From: Kosakonia radicincitans DSM 16656
Lineage (GTDB): Bacteria; Pseudomonadota; Gammaproteobacteria; Enterobacterales; Enterobacteriaceae
DNA: 64,000 nucleotides
NCBI RefSeq assembly: GCF_000280495.2
Contig: NZ_CP018016.1
Location: 310,001 to 374,000 of the forward strand
Direction: 5' to 3'
Shown here: positions 41,448 to 52,916 of the stretch, in pieces
Position numbering within the stretch: position 1 is the first letter of the stretch
How the letters are laid out: the number at the start of each line of letters is the position of its first letter
Position numbers and translations under genes: made by a program
The notes under the pieces: model-generated
What the model saw: only the letters and a program-made list of their open reading frames with translations
Databases searched by the model: none
Told to the model about the DNA's origin: nothing

Positions 41448-42953
41448 TTACGACGCCAGCGATAATTCCGCTTTGTTATGACGCGTTAACCACTGCGCCA
41501 CGCGGGATTGCTCTTCGGCATTCAGCCACATTCCCAGCTTCGTTCGACGCCAGATCACATCATCAAGGCGGCGCGCCCATTCATGTTCAACCAGGTAACG
41601 CAGTTCGGCTTCATACAGCTCGTGACCGAAGTGTTCTCCCAAATCTTCAATGCGGGTGGCGTTTGCCAGCAGCAGTTCGCTGTTGCTGCCGTAGGTGCGG
41701 GCAAAATGGCGCGCCAGCGATTCGCTGATAAACGGATAGCGACGGCGCAGTTTCGCCGCGTAGTCGTCGCGATCGCCGCTGATATCGCCGCCTGGCAGTA
41801 CGCAATTTTTTGTCCACGCCGGGCCAATGCCTTTGTAGTACGGCGTCAGTTTTTCCAGCGCATGCTCGGCAAGTTTGCGGTAGGTGGTCAGCTTGCCGCC
41901 GAACACCGACAGCAGCGGAGCCTGGCCGTTCTCATCATGAATATCCAGCGTATAGTCGCGGGTGATGGCCTGCGGCGAATCGGATTCGTCGTCGCACAGC
42001 GGGCGCACGCCGGAGTAAGTCCAGGCGATATCGTCGCGCGTGAGCTGTTTTTTAAAGTGCGCGTTATAGACTTTCAGCAGGTAGTTGATTTCGTTTTCAT
42101 CGATCTCAACGTGTTTCGGATCGCCTTTGTACTCTACATCGGTGGTACCGATAATGGAGAACTCATCCATCCACGGAATAACAAAGACAATACGCTTGTC
42201 TTCGTTTTGCAGAATATAGGCCTGCTTCTGCGAGTGTACGCGCGGCACCACAATATGGCTGCCTTTGATCAGGCGGATACCGTACGGCGAAGGCAGATGC
42301 ATACCGTCGTCAAAGAACTGTTTGACCCACGGACCGGTGGCGTTCACCAGACCGCGCGCCTTCCAGCTATATTTTTCTCCGGTGTCGATATCTTCCGCTT
42401 CAACAATCCACAGACCATTTTCACGGCGCGCGCTGGTGGCGCGGGTGCGGGTCAGTACTTTGCCGCCTTTACGCTCCACCATCTGCGCATTCGCCAGTAC
42501 CAGACGCGCATCGTCCACCCAGCAGTCGGAATATTCGAAACCGCGCACGATTTCCGGTTTCAGCACCGATTCTGAGCCAAAACGCAAACCGGCTGAGGCC
42601 GGCAGGCTGGTGCGTTTTCCAAGGTGGTCGTACATAAACAGACCAATGCGGATCATCCACGCCGGACGCAGATGCGGGCGGTGCGGCAGACGAAAACGCA
42701 TCGGGAAAGCGATATGCGGTGCCATTTTCAGCAGCACTTCGCGCTCGGCAAGCGCTTCGCTCACCAGGCGGAATTCGTAGTGTTCAAGGTAGCGCAAGCC
42801 ACCGTGAATCAGTTTGGAGCTGTTGCTGGATGTCGCGCAGGCCAGATCCTGCGCTTCCAGCATCAGCACGGATAAACCACGCCCTGCGGCGTCTACCGCG
42901 ATGCCGGCACCGTTGATGCCCCCGCCTATCACAATCAGATCTTTGGTTTCCAT
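41448..42953 (-). CDS. glpD: Aerobic glycerol-3-phosphate dehydrogenase GlpD
   Basis: GlpD is the membrane-associated FAD enzyme that oxidises glycerol-3-phosphate to dihydroxyacetone phosphate and passes electrons to quinone. The 501-residue protein starts METKDLIVIGGGINGAGIAV with the FAD-binding GGGINGAG. Further motifs are SSNSSKLIHGGLRYLEHYEF and VFGGKLTTYRKLAEHAL. Length equals E. coli (501). The ATG at 42953 has reversed GAGGG just upstream. A GlpR operator lies about 40 bases upstream, and glpEGR diverges. Confidence 0.97.
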   Translation of the reverse strand: METKDLIVIGGGINGAGIAVDAAGRGLSVLMLEAQDLACATSSNSSKLIHGGLRYLEHYEFRLVSEALAEREVLLKMAPHIAFPMRFRLPHRPHLRPAWMIRIGLFMYDHLGKRTSLPASAGLRFGSESVLKPEIVRGFEYSDCWVDDARLVLANAQMVERKGGKVLTRTRATSARRENGLWIVEAEDIDTGEKYSWKARGLVNATGPWVKQFFDDGMHLPSPYGIRLIKGSHIVVPRVHSQKQAYILQNEDKRIVFVIPWMDEFSIIGTTDVEYKGDPKHVEIDENEINYLLKVYNAHFKKQLTRDDIAWTYSGVRPLCDDESDSPQAITRDYTLDIHDENGQAPLLSVFGGKLTTYRKLAEHALEKLTPYYKGIGPAWTKNCVLPGGDISGDRDDYAAKLRRRYPFISESLARHFARTYGSNSELLLANATRIEDLGEHFGHELYEAELRYLVEHEWARRLDDVIWRRTKLGMWLNAEEQSRVAQWLTRHNKAELSLAS

Positions 42954-42985
42954 GCTGCCCTCACGCACTTTCGTTAAAGCTCATA

Positions 42986-43005
42986 AATGTTCGTTATCGC
43001 TCATG
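42986..43005 (-). promoter_or_regulatory. GlpR operator upstream of glpD
   Basis: AATGTTCGTTATCGCTCATG matches the GlpR consensus WATGTTCGWTAWCGAACATW with a couple of changes in the second half. It lies in the glpD promoter region. GlpR represses glpD in E. coli until glycerol-3-phosphate binds. Confidence 0.75.
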
Positions 43006-43142
43006 ATAGCAAAGGAACGCGCTTTTGGTAACATCAAAAAAACAATTTAGAGTGATATGCATAACATAATGGCGTTTACCCGCCGTCACGACGTACACTT
43101 GACGGCAGAATAGCCATTTCCTGTGTCAATTAAGAGAACGTC

Positions 43143-43472
43143 ATGGATCACTTTGAATGCATTAACGTAGAAGAAACCCATCAGAAATTGCATCAGCAGC
43201 AGGCGGTGCTGGTGGATATCCGCGATCCACAAAGCTTCGCGATGGGGCATACGCCGGGCGCATTCCATCTGACCAACGATACGCTGGGCGCGTTTATGCG
43301 CGACAACGACTTCGATACCCCGGTGATGGTGATGTGCTACCACGGCAATAGCAGCAAAGGTGCAGCGCAATACCTGCTCCAGCAGGGATACGATCAGGTC
43401 TACAGCGTTGACGGCGGTTTCGACGCCTGGCAACGTCATTTCCCGGCGGAAGTGGCGCACGGTACGCTTTAG
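43143..43472 (+). CDS. glpE: Thiosulfate sulfurtransferase GlpE
   Basis: GlpE is a single-domain rhodanese that moves sulfane sulfur from thiosulfate to cyanide or thioredoxin in vitro. The 109-residue protein has the active-site loop [12 protein letters not shown] with catalytic Cys65, and the N-terminal [21 protein letters not shown]. coli GlpE has 108 residues and the same Cys65. First gene of glpEGR. AAGAGAACGTC precedes the start. Confidence 0.95.
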   Translation: MDHFECINVEETHQKLHQQQAVLVDIRDPQSFAMGHTPGAFHLTNDTLGAFMRDNDFDTPVMVMCYHGNSSKGAAQYLLQQGYDQVYSVDGGFDAWQRHFPAEVAHGTL

Positions 43473-43529
43473 GCATCCGTCCCGTGCCGCTATACTGTCT
43501 CTCTTTGTATGGATTAAGCGACGCCCGCC

Positions 43530-44360
43530 ATGTTGATGATTACCTCTTTTACTAACCCTCGCGTCGCCCAGGCGTTTGTCGATTATATGCAGACCCAGGG
43601 CGTGATCCTCACCATTCAACATCACGAGCAAAGCGATATCTGGCTGGCAGATGAGAGCCAGACTGAGCGCGTCAAAAATGAATTGGCGCGCTTTATCGAA
43701 AATCCTGCCGACCCGCGTTATCTGGCGGCGAGCTGGCAATCCGGGCAGGTCGACAGCGGCCTGCGCTATCGTCGTTTTCCCCTGACGGCGGCTATTCGCG
43801 AACGCGGCGGGCCATTGACGCTACTGATGACCGCGCTCTGCGTGTTTGTCTTCGTGGTGATGAGCGTGATTGGCGATCAAACCGTGATGATGTGGCTCGC
43901 CTGGCCGTGGGATGCCAGCGTACAGTTTGAGATCTGGCGTTACTTCACTCACGCAATAATGCATTTTTCGCTGGTGCACATCCTCTTCAACCTGTTCTGG
44001 TGGTGGTATCTTGGCGGAGCGGTGGAAAAGCGTCTCGGCACCGGCAAACTGGTGGTCATTACCCTGATTAGCGCCTTATTAAGCGGTTTTGTGCAGCACC
44101 AACTTACCGGCCCGTGGTTTGGCGGTTTATCCGGCGTGGTGTATGCGCTGATTGGTTATGTCTGGCTGCACGGTGTACGCGATCCGATTCCTCAGGTGGC
44201 GTTACCGAATGGGCTGTTTATTTTTACGGTCGCGCTGATGGTCGCCGAGTGGTTCGGCGCTATGGGCTTTGAGATTGCTACCGGTGCGCACACGGCTGGC
44301 ATGGTGATTGGGCTGGCGATGGCGCTGGTGGACACGCAGAATGTGCGGAAACGAACATAA
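43530..44360 (+). CDS. glpG: Rhomboid intramembrane serine protease GlpG
   Basis: GlpG cleaves transmembrane segments within the inner membrane. The 276-residue protein has a cytoplasmic N-terminal domain (about residues 1-90) and six membrane helices. The catalytic serine is in [12 protein letters not shown] (Ser201) and the histidine in TGAHTAGM (His254), at exactly the E. coli positions. The WR motif and [20 protein letters not shown] are present. It is co-transcribed with glpE and glpR. Confidence 0.96.
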   Translation: MLMITSFTNPRVAQAFVDYMQTQGVILTIQHHEQSDIWLADESQTERVKNELARFIENPADPRYLAASWQSGQVDSGLRYRRFPLTAAIRERGGPLTLLMTALCVFVFVVMSVIGDQTVMMWLAWPWDASVQFEIWRYFTHAIMHFSLVHILFNLFWWWYLGGAVEKRLGTGKLVVITLISALLSGFVQHQLTGPWFGGLSGVVYALIGYVWLHGVRDPIPQVALPNGLFIFTVALMVAEWFGAMGFEIATGAHTAGMVIGLAMALVDTQNVRKRT

Positions 44361-44377
44361 TTATCCAGGGACATTTC

Positions 44378-45136
44378 ATGAAACAAACACAGCGTCATGA
44401 CGCGATTATTGAACTGGTTAAACAACAAGGATATGTCAGTACCGAAGAGCTGGTTGAACAATTTTCCGTCAGCCCGCAGACCATTCGCCGCGATCTGAAT
44501 GACCTCGCGGATCAAAACAAAATCTTGCGTCACCACGGCGGCGCGGCGCTGCCTTCGAGTTCGGTGAACACCTCCTGGCACGATCGCAAATCAACGCTGA
44601 CGGCGGAAAAAGAGCGCATTGCCCGCAAGGTAGCAGAACAGATCCCGAACGGTGCAACACTGTTTATCGATATTGGCACCACGCCGGAAGCCGTCGCCCA
44701 TGCGCTGCTGGAACACAGCGATCTGCGCATTGTGACCAACAACCTGAACGTCGCGAATACTCTGATGAAGAAAGAGGATTTCCGCGTGATCCTCGCGGGC
44801 GGCGAACTGCGCAGCCGCGACGGCGGCATTGTTGGTGAGGCGACCCTCGATTTTATCTCTCAGTTCCGCCTCGATTTCGGCATCCTCGGTATTAGCGGGA
44901 TTGATGCGGACGGCTCGCTGCTGGAGTTCGACTACCACGAAGTGCGCACCAAACGCGCGATCATTGAAAACTCGCGTCACGTCATGCTGGTGGTGGATCA
45001 CTCGAAATTTGGCCGTAACGCGATGGTGAATATGGGCAGCATTGGCCTTGTGGATGCGGTGTATACCGATGCCATGCCGCCTGCCGGGGTATTACAGGTG
45101 ATCAACCACAACAATGTGCAACTGGAGCTGTGCTAA
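44378..45136 (+). CDS. glpR: Glycerol-3-phosphate regulon repressor GlpR (DeoR family)
   Basis: GlpR represses glp genes and is released by glycerol-3-phosphate. The 252-residue protein has a DeoR helix-turn-helix (YVSTEELVEQFSVSPQTIRR, about residues 19-38) and a sugar-isomerase-like effector domain (IDIGTTPEAVAHALLEH). The gene is intact, unlike the frameshifted copy in E. coli MG1655. Its stop codon ends at 45136, directly against the convergent malT stop. Confidence 0.95.
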   Translation: MKQTQRHDAIIELVKQQGYVSTEELVEQFSVSPQTIRRDLNDLADQNKILRHHGGAALPSSSVNTSWHDRKSTLTAEKERIARKVAEQIPNGATLFIDIGTTPEAVAHALLEHSDLRIVTNNLNVANTLMKKEDFRVILAGGELRSRDGGIVGEATLDFISQFRLDFGILGISGIDADGSLLEFDYHEVRTKRAIIENSRHVMLVVDHSKFGRNAMVNMGSIGLVDAVYTDAMPPAGVLQVINHNNVQLELC

Positions 45137-47842
45137 TTACACGCCGTAGCCCATCATTTTTAGCAGCCGCTGTGCGTGTTGCACGGCATCCTGACGATGG
45201 GCGACGCCCAGTTTCTGATAAAGATTGCGGATGTGAGTTTTAATGGTCGTCGCGGCAACATCCAGCTCGCCTGCAATCTGTTCATTGCTGTAGCCAGAGT
45301 AGATCAGCCCCAGCACCTGCCACTCGCGCTGGGTCAGCGGGCTGGTGCGGATAAGCTCCGGCACATCCGGGTGCGTCAGTAGGCGTTCGACGAAATTCTC
45401 ATCGAAATGCGCAAACTTATGCCGGTGATGCTGGTTGATGTCGCGCAAAATACGCTGGGCGCGATGCTGTTCGAGCTCCGGCAGCGTATTCAACTGGATC
45501 AACTGGCGCAACTGCTGCGCCATCGCTTCGCCTTCAATCACAAAATGACTGATAAATCCGGTGCGGTTAGCCAGTTGCAGCGCTTCCAGCAGCACGCGCT
45601 GCGCGTCGTTTTTGCGCCCGGCCTGCCAGTAAAGCTGGTTGAGCAGCAACAAATTGCGGTTGATGTCGCTCATCAAACGCAGGCTGCGCGCGTTTTCATT
45701 TAACTCTTCCAGCACCATCTCTGCGGGATCAAACTCGCCCAGCAGGATCTGCGCACGGGCGATGTTGCGCCACTGGCTCTGCAGGAAATGGTTATTGGCA
45801 AACTCCGGTTTTGGCGTCAGGCGCAGCCACTGCGCGGCGGCCTTTTTGTCGCCGGTCATCTGCCAGTAGATCACCCGTACTTTATCGGCATTCGACACCC
45901 AGTCGCTGTGGTATTGACCGTTGCCGAGCAGATTCTCCAGGCGGTTCAAATGGCTGCGGGCATTATCCAGATCGCCGCGTGCCAGCGAGTTTTGCACCAG
46001 CAGCGCCAGACATTGCAACTGCTGCTGCGGCTGCATGGCAGAGAGCACTTCCATCCCCTGGCGCGCCGCCGCTTCGGACTCATCAAGCCGCGCCCACGCC
46101 CACAGTAACTGGGCGCGAATGCGCAGCAAAAATTCATGCATCGGCAGTTGCTCAAGGTGCTGCTCGCGGATCAGCGTAAAGGCTTTTTCCTGTGTCTCCC
46201 AGGCCGCCTGCAGAAACCCCTGCGCGAACAGGATTTCGCTTTGCTGGATCAAGCTCCACAGCGCGTAGTGCCAGACATCGTGACGACGCGCCATCTGTTC
46301 AGTTTGCTGCATCACCGACAGCGAACTGGTCAGTTCGCCTTTGCAGTGCAGCACTTCACCATGAACAGAGGTCGCCACGATACGGCTGTAATAGTTCGCC
46401 AGCGGCAACTCGTCGAGCGCCACCATCGCCAGCCGCTCTGCTTCCACCGGATCGCCATCATTAATCGCTACCTGGGCGCGCAGGGCGTTGAAATCACCGT
46501 GCAACGAGGCGTCCATTTGTGTGGTCATCTCCTGCTCGGCGCGTGCCAGCAGCGTATTCACTTCGCTGTAGCGATGCTGGCTTTGCATCAGCCAGGCCTG
46601 CAACAGTACCAGACGTGGATTCTCCAGCAGGCTTTCCCACGGCAGCGCTTTCAGCGACTCTTCCAGCACGCTCAGCTCGCTGTGATTAAACAAACCCCAG
46701 GCGTGATGCAGCAGAATATCGCGCAGCATAATGCCGTCTCCGGCCGCCAGCGCGTGATGAATGGCTTCACTGGGGAAGCCTTGCGCCATCCAGCTTTCCG
46801 CTGCGGCGCGGTGAATATCCGGCAGCTCGGTTGCCAGTTCCCACTGACATCGCTGGCGCAGGAAATTGCCGAACAGCGGGTGGTAGCTGAACCATTCGCC
46901 GGAATCGTCCATACGTTGTAAAAACAGCCCCTGACGCTCAATCTCTTCGAGCCGCATTTGCCCATTCTCTTCACCGGTCACGCGGACGATCAGCGCGTCG
47001 TTCATCGAGCGCAGCAGGGCGCTTTTCAGCAGGAACTTACGCGTGTCGATATCGACATTATCCAGCACTTCATCCACCAGATAATCGGAGAGATGGCTGG
47101 CATTAATGCCGGAAAGGCGGCGTGCGGACTGATGCGGTGCGCTGTGGTTTTGCCGAGCGGAGAGGGCGATAAGCTGCAGCGCTGTCGCCCAGCCGGCAAC
47201 GTCGTCGCACAGGCGGCTGCTTTCCGCTGCTTCAATCGGCGAGGTCAGGCGGCAGTCAAAAAATTGTTTTGCTTCCTGATGGGTAAAGGCGAGTTGCTGG
47301 CTACCCACTTCCAGCAGTTGTTCACGTACGCGCAGGTTGGCTATACCTAACTGCGGCAAATTACGTGACAGCACAATCAGCGTCAGGTTTTCCGGCTGAT
47401 GGCGTAAAAAGAACCGCATTGCATCATGGATCACCGGGTTGGTGATCAGATGATAATCGTCGATGACCAGAAACAGCGGACGTTGCCACTCCATCAATTC
47501 AACGAACAACTGGGAAAAGAGTGACGGCAGGCTGGCGTACTGGCGTTTTTGCGCCATCGCCTCGCTGCGGGCGCAATGCCCGCCCGTCGCCTGCTGAACC
47601 GCAGCGATAAAGTAGCTGGCAAAACGTTCCTGCTGGTTATCACCTTCATCCAGAGAGAACCAGCCGACATCATTTTTTCCGGCTGCCCATTGCGAAATGA
47701 GCGTGGTTTTTCCGTAACCCGCAGGGCTGGTCACCAGCGCAAGGCGATAATTGTTAGCGCCGGAAAGTTTAGCCAGCAGGCGTTCCCGAACCACGGTGTG
47801 GTCGAGACGAACCGGGCGACTTAATTTTGACGGAATCAACAT
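45137..47842 (-). CDS. malT: Maltose regulon activator MalT
   Basis: MalT is the ATP- and maltotriose-dependent activator of the maltose genes. The 901-residue STAND protein has an N-terminal ATPase domain with Walker [10 protein letters not shown] (39-47) and Walker [11 protein letters not shown], a winged-helix and arm region, TPR-like superhelical repeats that bind maltotriose, and a C-terminal LuxR-type helix-turn-helix ([20 protein letters not shown]). Length equals E. coli (901). The ATG at 47842 gives [13 protein letters not shown]; a GTG three codons upstream is less likely. It diverges from malPQ. Confidence 0.97.
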   Translation of the reverse strand: MLIPSKLSRPVRLDHTVVRERLLAKLSGANNYRLALVTSPAGYGKTTLISQWAAGKNDVGWFSLDEGDNQQERFASYFIAAVQQATGGHCARSEAMAQKRQYASLPSLFSQLFVELMEWQRPLFLVIDDYHLITNPVIHDAMRFFLRHQPENLTLIVLSRNLPQLGIANLRVREQLLEVGSQQLAFTHQEAKQFFDCRLTSPIEAAESSRLCDDVAGWATALQLIALSARQNHSAPHQSARRLSGINASHLSDYLVDEVLDNVDIDTRKFLLKSALLRSMNDALIVRVTGEENGQMRLEEIERQGLFLQRMDDSGEWFSYHPLFGNFLRQRCQWELATELPDIHRAAAESWMAQGFPSEAIHHALAAGDGIMLRDILLHHAWGLFNHSELSVLEESLKALPWESLLENPRLVLLQAWLMQSQHRYSEVNTLLARAEQEMTTQMDASLHGDFNALRAQVAINDGDPVEAERLAMVALDELPLANYYSRIVATSVHGEVLHCKGELTSSLSVMQQTEQMARRHDVWHYALWSLIQQSEILFAQGFLQAAWETQEKAFTLIREQHLEQLPMHEFLLRIRAQLLWAWARLDESEAAARQGMEVLSAMQPQQQLQCLALLVQNSLARGDLDNARSHLNRLENLLGNGQYHSDWVSNADKVRVIYWQMTGDKKAAAQWLRLTPKPEFANNHFLQSQWRNIARAQILLGEFDPAEMVLEELNENARSLRLMSDINRNLLLLNQLYWQAGRKNDAQRVLLEALQLANRTGFISHFVIEGEAMAQQLRQLIQLNTLPELEQHRAQRILRDINQHHRHKFAHFDENFVERLLTHPDVPELIRTSPLTQREWQVLGLIYSGYSNEQIAGELDVAATTIKTHIRNLYQKLGVAHRQDAVQHAQRLLKMMGYGV

Positions 47843-47962
47843 AGTTATCACTTCACTGTGCGAAAACGGAGGGGGTGATTTTTTTTGCGCTTCGTAATTA
47901 ATACTAATAAGGTCGGTCAGATGAAGAAATATTGCAAGTTATGTCCAGATCTAACGATTGTG

Positions 47963-47982
47963 AATTTGCACTATGTCACATT
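47963..47982 (-). promoter_or_regulatory. CRP site of malT
   Basis: On the minus strand the sequence reads AATGTGACATAGTGCAAATT, very close to the E. coli malT CRP site (TGTGACACAGTGCAAATT). It lies about 120-140 bases before the malT start. Confidence 0.75.
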
Positions 47983-48309
47983 TCTATTTATTTCATGAAT
48001 AGTTAAGGACAAAAAAGGGGAAAAATAGCCGGGGCACGGCTGGCGCGCTGCGCATGGCAGAAGGCTTAATAGCTATACATGTAGTAAGGGTTTGTTCGCA
48101 TTATTAACCGGCATATCAGACAAAACGCACAAATAGCAAAAATTGATTAGTGATAGTGCAGTGAATATTATTTTTTCTGCTTTTAACGCGTTACTAAAAT
48201 TAATTTCCTCCGAAACGATATTTCATTTTTACTGAACAATTTCCAGTCAATTTGATTGAATAACGTGCGAAAAAAACGCTACCTTTAGGTGGCGGCGATC
48301 ACACTTTTT

Positions 48310-48355
48310 GCTCATCCCCGCTGCTCCTCCCCGGCTAATCCCTGGCAGGATGAGG
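48310..48355. promoter_or_regulatory. MalT boxes of the malPQ promoter
   Basis: Two boxes lie on the minus strand: GGGGATGAGC (48310-48319) and GGGGAGGAGC (48323-48332). A third, CAGGATGAGG, lies on the plus strand (48346-48355). All match the MalT box GGGGAKGAGG, with 13 bases between the first two starts. E. coli malPQ has a similar arrangement. Confidence 0.8.
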
Positions 48356-48424
48356 AAGTCATAAACCGAGCCAGGCACACTAACGCAAACGTCGATTTAC
48401 TTCATTACAGGACCCGGATTCTTT

Positions 48425-50818
48425 ATGTCAAAGCCAACGTTTAATAAAGCGGAATTTGCAGCGGCGCTCACGCGCCAGCAGCAGCGTTTAGGGATTCAGG
48501 TTGCCGGTGACATGACAACCCGACAGTGGTGGCAAGCGGTGAGCGGTGCGCTGGCAGAACTGCTGGCGGCGCAGCCCGCGCCGAAAGCGGCGAAAGGGCA
48601 GCGCCACGTTAACTATATCTCAATGGAATTTCTGATTGGCCGCCTGACGGGCAATAACCTGTTGAACCTGGGCTGGTATCAGGATGTTGGCGCGGTATTG
48701 CAGGAACACAACATCAACCTGACCGACCTGCTGGAAGAGGAGATCGATCCGGCGCTGGGTAACGGCGGTCTGGGGCGTCTGGCGGCCTGTTTCCTTGACT
48801 CGATGGCGACGGTTGGCCAGTCGGCGACCGGCTACGGCCTGAATTATCAGTACGGCCTGTTCCGCCAGTCTTTTGTTGATGGGCAACAGCATGAAGCCCC
48901 GGACGACTGGCATCGCCGCAGCTACCCGTGGTTCAGCCATAACGAGCAGTTAGATGTGCAAGTGGGGATTGGCGGCAAAGTGAGCAAATCCGGACAGTGG
49001 CAGCCCGCTTTTACGCTGATTGGCGAAGCCTGGGATTTACCGGTTATTGGCTACCGTAACGGCGTGACGCAGCCGCTGCGTTTATGGCAGGCAACACATG
49101 CTCATCCCTTTAATCTGACCAAATTCAACGACGGTGATTTTTTGCGCGCCGAGCAAACCGGGATCGACGCGGAAAAGCTGACGAAAGTACTCTACCCGAA
49201 CGACAACCACCAGGCCGGGAAAAAGCTGCGTTTGATGCAGCAATACTTCCAGTGCGCCTGTTCAATTGCCGATATTCTGCGTCGTCACCATCTGGCAGGC
49301 CGCAAACTGGCGCAGTTGCCGGATTTCGAAGTGATCCAGCTTAACGACACGCACCCGACTATCGCCATTCCGGAACTGCTGCGCGTGCTGCTCGATGAAC
49401 ACCAGCTAAGCTGGGACGATGCCTGGGCGATCACCAGCCGGACGTTTGCCTATACCAACCATACGCTGATGCCGGAAGCGCTGGAGTGCTGGGATGAAAC
49501 GTTAGTCAAAGCGCTACTGCCGCGGCACATGCAAATCATCAAACAGATCAACGACAAATTTAAGCTGCTGGTCGAGAAAACCTGGCCGGGCGACGACGCA
49601 GTATGGGCAAAACTGGCGGTGGTGCATCACAAACAAGTACGCATGGCGAACCTTTGCGTGGTGGGCGGATTTGCGGTTAACGGCGTGGCGGCGCTGCATT
49701 CGGATCTGGTGGTCAAGGATCTGTTCCCGGAATATCACCAGCTCTGGCCGGGCAAATTCCATAACGTCACCAATGGCATCACGCCGCGTCGCTGGATCAA
49801 ACAGTGCAACCCGCTACTGGCCGCGCTGCTCGACAAGACGTTGAAAAAAGAGTGGGCCAACGATCTCGATCAGTTGATCAATCTGGAGAAGTACGCCGAC
49901 GACGCGGCATTCCGCAAGCAGTATCGCGAGATTAAACAGCAGAACAAAGTGCGACTGGCGGCGTTTGTCAAAGCCCGTACCGGTATTGAGATCAATCCGC
50001 AGGCGTTATTCGATATCCAGATCAAACGTCTGCATGAATACAAACGTCAGCATCTGGGGCTGCTGCACATTCTCGCCCTGTACAAAGAAATTCGCGAAAA
50101 CCCGAAAGCCGACCGCGTGCCGCGTGTCTTCCTGTTTGGCGCCAAAGCTGCGCCGGGCTACTACCTTGCGAAAAACATTATCTTTGCCATCAATAAAGTG
50201 GCGGAAGTGATTAACAACGATGCGAAGGTCGGCGACAAGCTGAAAGTGGTATTCCTGCCGGATTACTGTGTCTCGGCAGCGGAGAAGCTGATCCCGGCGG
50301 CGGATGTATCTGAGCAGATCTCCACGGCGGGCAAAGAAGCTTCCGGTACCGGCAACATGAAGCTGGCGCTGAATGGCGCGCTGACGGTCGGTACGCTGGA
50401 CGGCGCGAACGTTGAAATTGCCGAACAGGTTGGCGAAGAGAATATCTTTATCTTCGGCCACACGGTGGAGCAGGTGAAAGCGCTAAAAGCCAAAGGCTAC
50501 GATCCGCTGAAATGGCGTAAAAAAGACAAGCTGCTGGATGCGGTGCTGAAGGAGCTTGAAAGCGGGAAGTACAGCGACGGGGATAAACATGCTTTTGACC
50601 AGATGCTGCACAGCATTGGCAAACAGGGGGGAGATCCTTATCTGGTGCTGGCGGACTTTGCGGCCTATGTGGAGGCGCAAAAGCAGGTGGATGTGCTCTA
50701 TCGCGACCAGGAAGCCTGGACCCGTGCGGCGATCCTGAACACGGCGCGCTGCGGTATGTTTAGTTCTGACCGCTCAATCCGCGATTATCAAACCCGCATC
50801 TGGCAGGCAAAACGCTAA
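48425..50818 (+). CDS. malP: Maltodextrin phosphorylase MalP
   Basis: MalP phosphorolyses maltodextrins to glucose-1-phosphate. The 797-residue GT35 enzyme binds PLP at Lys646 ([20 protein letters not shown]), the E. coli position. It also shows [20 protein letters not shown] and [20 protein letters not shown]. Length equals E. coli MalP (797). It is the paralogue of GlgP, is controlled by MalT boxes upstream, and is followed after 9 bases by malQ. Confidence 0.96.
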   Translation: MSKPTFNKAEFAAALTRQQQRLGIQVAGDMTTRQWWQAVSGALAELLAAQPAPKAAKGQRHVNYISMEFLIGRLTGNNLLNLGWYQDVGAVLQEHNINLTDLLEEEIDPALGNGGLGRLAACFLDSMATVGQSATGYGLNYQYGLFRQSFVDGQQHEAPDDWHRRSYPWFSHNEQLDVQVGIGGKVSKSGQWQPAFTLIGEAWDLPVIGYRNGVTQPLRLWQATHAHPFNLTKFNDGDFLRAEQTGIDAEKLTKVLYPNDNHQAGKKLRLMQQYFQCACSIADILRRHHLAGRKLAQLPDFEVIQLNDTHPTIAIPELLRVLLDEHQLSWDDAWAITSRTFAYTNHTLMPEALECWDETLVKALLPRHMQIIKQINDKFKLLVEKTWPGDDAVWAKLAVVHHKQVRMANLCVVGGFAVNGVAALHSDLVVKDLFPEYHQLWPGKFHNVTNGITPRRWIKQCNPLLAALLDKTLKKEWANDLDQLINLEKYADDAAFRKQYREIKQQNKVRLAAFVKARTGIEINPQALFDIQIKRLHEYKRQHLGLLHILALYKEIRENPKADRVPRVFLFGAKAAPGYYLAKNIIFAINKVAEVINNDAKVGDKLKVVFLPDYCVSAAEKLIPAADVSEQISTAGKEASGTGNMKLALNGALTVGTLDGANVEIAEQVGEENIFIFGHTVEQVKALKAKGYDPLKWRKKDKLLDAVLKELESGKYSDGDKHAFDQMLHSIGKQGGDPYLVLADFAAYVEAQKQVDVLYRDQEAWTRAAILNTARCGMFSSDRSIRDYQTRIWQAKR

Positions 50819-50827
50819 GGAAGCGCG

Positions 50828-52915
50828 ATGGAGAGTAAACGTCTGGAACAGGCCGCACTGGCGGCGGGGATCAGCCCAAACTACATCAATGCGCACGGTA
50901 AACCGCAGTCCATTACGGCGCAGACAAAACAGCGTTTGCTGGCGGCAATGCACGCCGCAAACGCAACGGCGCTCAGCGTACCGCCGGTTCCTGCCGTGCA
51001 GGTGTTTATTCACGGCAAAAAGAAAACGTTGCCGGTGGCAGGCAAAGGGAGTTTCCAGTGGCAACTGGTCACAGAAGCTGGCAAGCAGTACCAGGGTCAG
51101 GTAAACGGCGGAGAAAATCTGCCGTTGCCAGGCGGTCTGGCGCTGGGCTATCACATGCTGACGCTGGAACAGCAGAAGCAGCGCTGGCAGTGCCGGTTGA
51201 TCATCGCGCCTGCCCGCTGCTATGAACCTCAGGCTCTGCTGGAAGGAAAAAAGTTGTGGGGCGCCTGTGTGCAGCTCTACACCCTGCGTTCAAATGATAA
51301 CTGGGGGATAGGGGATTTCGGCGACCTGAAAAAGATGCTCGGCGATGTGGCGCAGCGCGGCGGGGCATTTATTGGCCTCAACCCGATCCACGCGCTCTAC
51401 CCGGCAAATCCGGAGAGCGCCAGCCCCTATAGCCCTTCATCACGGCGCTGGCTGAATATTATCTACATCGACGTTAACGCAGTGGCGGATTTCCGCGACA
51501 GCGAAGAGGCGCAGGCGTGGTGGCAACTTCCCACTACTCAACAAACCTTGCGCGCCGCGCGCGATGCGGAGTGGGTGGATTACGCCTCGGTGACGGCGCT
51601 GAAGCTGGCGGCGCTGAGCCTTGCATGGCGGCGTTTCCGCCAGCGTGCGGACGATGACGCGCAGCAAGCCGCTTTCCGCCGCTTTGTTGAGCAGCAGGGT
51701 GAAAGCCTCTACTGGCAGGCTGCATTTGACGCGCTGCATGCGAATCAGATGAAAGAAGATGCGCTGCGCTGGGGCTGGCCGGTATGGCCGGAAGGGTATC
51801 AATCTACCCGCAGCCCGCAGGTGAAAGCCTTCTGCAAGGCGCATGCTGACGAGGTCGATTTTTATCTCTGGTTGCAGTGGCTGGCTTACACCCAGTTTGC
51901 TGAGTGCTGGGAAACCAGCCAGTACAATGGGATGCCCATCGGCCTCTACCGCGACCTGGCGGTCGGTGTGGCGGAAGGTGGCGCAGAAACCTGGTGCGAT
52001 CGCGAGTTGTACTGTCTGAAAGCTTCCGTCGGCGCGCCGCCGGATATTCTGGGGCCGCTCGGGCAAAATTGGGGGCTGCCGCCCATGGATCCGCACGTGA
52101 TGCGGGCGCGCGCCTATGCGCCATTTATCGATCTGCTGCGTGCCAATATGACCAGCTGCGGCGCGTTACGTATCGACCATGTTATGTCGATGCTGCGTCT
52201 GTGGTGGATCCCGTACGGCGAAACGGCGGATCACGGCGCTTACGTGCAGTATCCGGTGGATGACCTGCTGGCCATTCTGGCGCTGGAAAGCCAGCGGCAT
52301 CAGTGCATGGTGATTGGCGAAGATCTGGGAACTGTACCGGTAGAGATTGTCGGCAAGCTGCGCAGCAGCGGCGTCTACTCCTACAAAGTGCTCTACTTCG
52401 AAAACGATCATCAGAAAAACTTCCGCGCGCCGCAGGCCTGGCCGCAGCAGTCGATGGCGGTAGCGACGACGCACGATCTTCCGACCCTGCGCGGTTACTG
52501 GGAGAGCGGCGATTTAACCCTCGGCAAAACGCTGGGGTTATATCCCGACGAAGAGGTACTGCGCGGTTTGTATCAGGATCGCGAGCGGGCGAAGCAGGGG
52601 CTGCTGGATGCGCTGCATCAGCACGGTTGCCTGCCGAAACGCGCTGGTCATAAAGCGTCGCGCATGCCGATGACAGCGATCCTCAATCGCGGTATGCAAC
52701 GCTATATTGCCGACAGCAACAGCGCATTACTGGGGTTGCAGCCGGAAGACTGGCTGGACATGCCGGGGCCGGTGAACATTCCGGGCACCAGTTATCAGTA
52801 CAAAAACTGGCGACGTAAGCTGTCGGTGTCGCTGGAAGCGATGTTTAGTGATGAGAAGGTTAACAAGCTGATTAAAGATCTCGACCGTCGGCGCAAAGCC
52901 GGAAGAAAACGTTAA
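50828..52915 (+). CDS. malQ: 4-alpha-glucanotransferase (amylomaltase) MalQ
   Basis: MalQ disproportionates maltose and maltodextrins, releasing glucose and making longer chains for MalP. The 695-residue GH77 enzyme contains an N-terminal beta-rich region specific to the enterobacterial form, then barrel motifs LRSNDNWGIGDFGDL, CGALRIDHVMSMLRLWW (nucleophile Asp) and MVIGEDLGTVP (acid Glu). E. coli MalQ has 694 residues. It ends malPQ with a strong terminator. Confidence 0.95.
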   Translation: MESKRLEQAALAAGISPNYINAHGKPQSITAQTKQRLLAAMHAANATALSVPPVPAVQVFIHGKKKTLPVAGKGSFQWQLVTEAGKQYQGQVNGGENLPLPGGLALGYHMLTLEQQKQRWQCRLIIAPARCYEPQALLEGKKLWGACVQLYTLRSNDNWGIGDFGDLKKMLGDVAQRGGAFIGLNPIHALYPANPESASPYSPSSRRWLNIIYIDVNAVADFRDSEEAQAWWQLPTTQQTLRAARDAEWVDYASVTALKLAALSLAWRRFRQRADDDAQQAAFRRFVEQQGESLYWQAAFDALHANQMKEDALRWGWPVWPEGYQSTRSPQVKAFCKAHADEVDFYLWLQWLAYTQFAECWETSQYNGMPIGLYRDLAVGVAEGGAETWCDRELYCLKASVGAPPDILGPLGQNWGLPPMDPHVMRARAYAPFIDLLRANMTSCGALRIDHVMSMLRLWWIPYGETADHGAYVQYPVDDLLAILALESQRHQCMVIGEDLGTVPVEIVGKLRSSGVYSYKVLYFENDHQKNFRAPQAWPQQSMAVATTHDLPTLRGYWESGDLTLGKTLGLYPDEEVLRGLYQDRERAKQGLLDALHQHGCLPKRAGHKASRMPMTAILNRGMQRYIADSNSALLGLQPEDWLDMPGPVNIPGTSYQYKNWRRKLSVSLEAMFSDEKVNKLIKDLDRRRKAGRKR

Positions 52916-52916
52916 T

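Larger units (their letters stand above)
47843..48424. other. 582-bp malT-malP divergent control region
   Basis: This AT-rich region holds a CRP-like site near malT and three MalT boxes near malP. Between about 47990 and 48300 I see no ORF, terminator or other clear element; it is probably leader and spacing DNA. Confidence 0.6.

Noticed and set aside
41508..42575. Plus-strand ORF of 355 codons opposite glpD
   Set aside because: It is fully antisense to the well-conserved glpD, and no similarity, start context or operon partner is seen.
46136..46921. Plus-strand ORF of 261 codons opposite malT
   Set aside because: Shadow of malT with low-complexity translation and no start signals.
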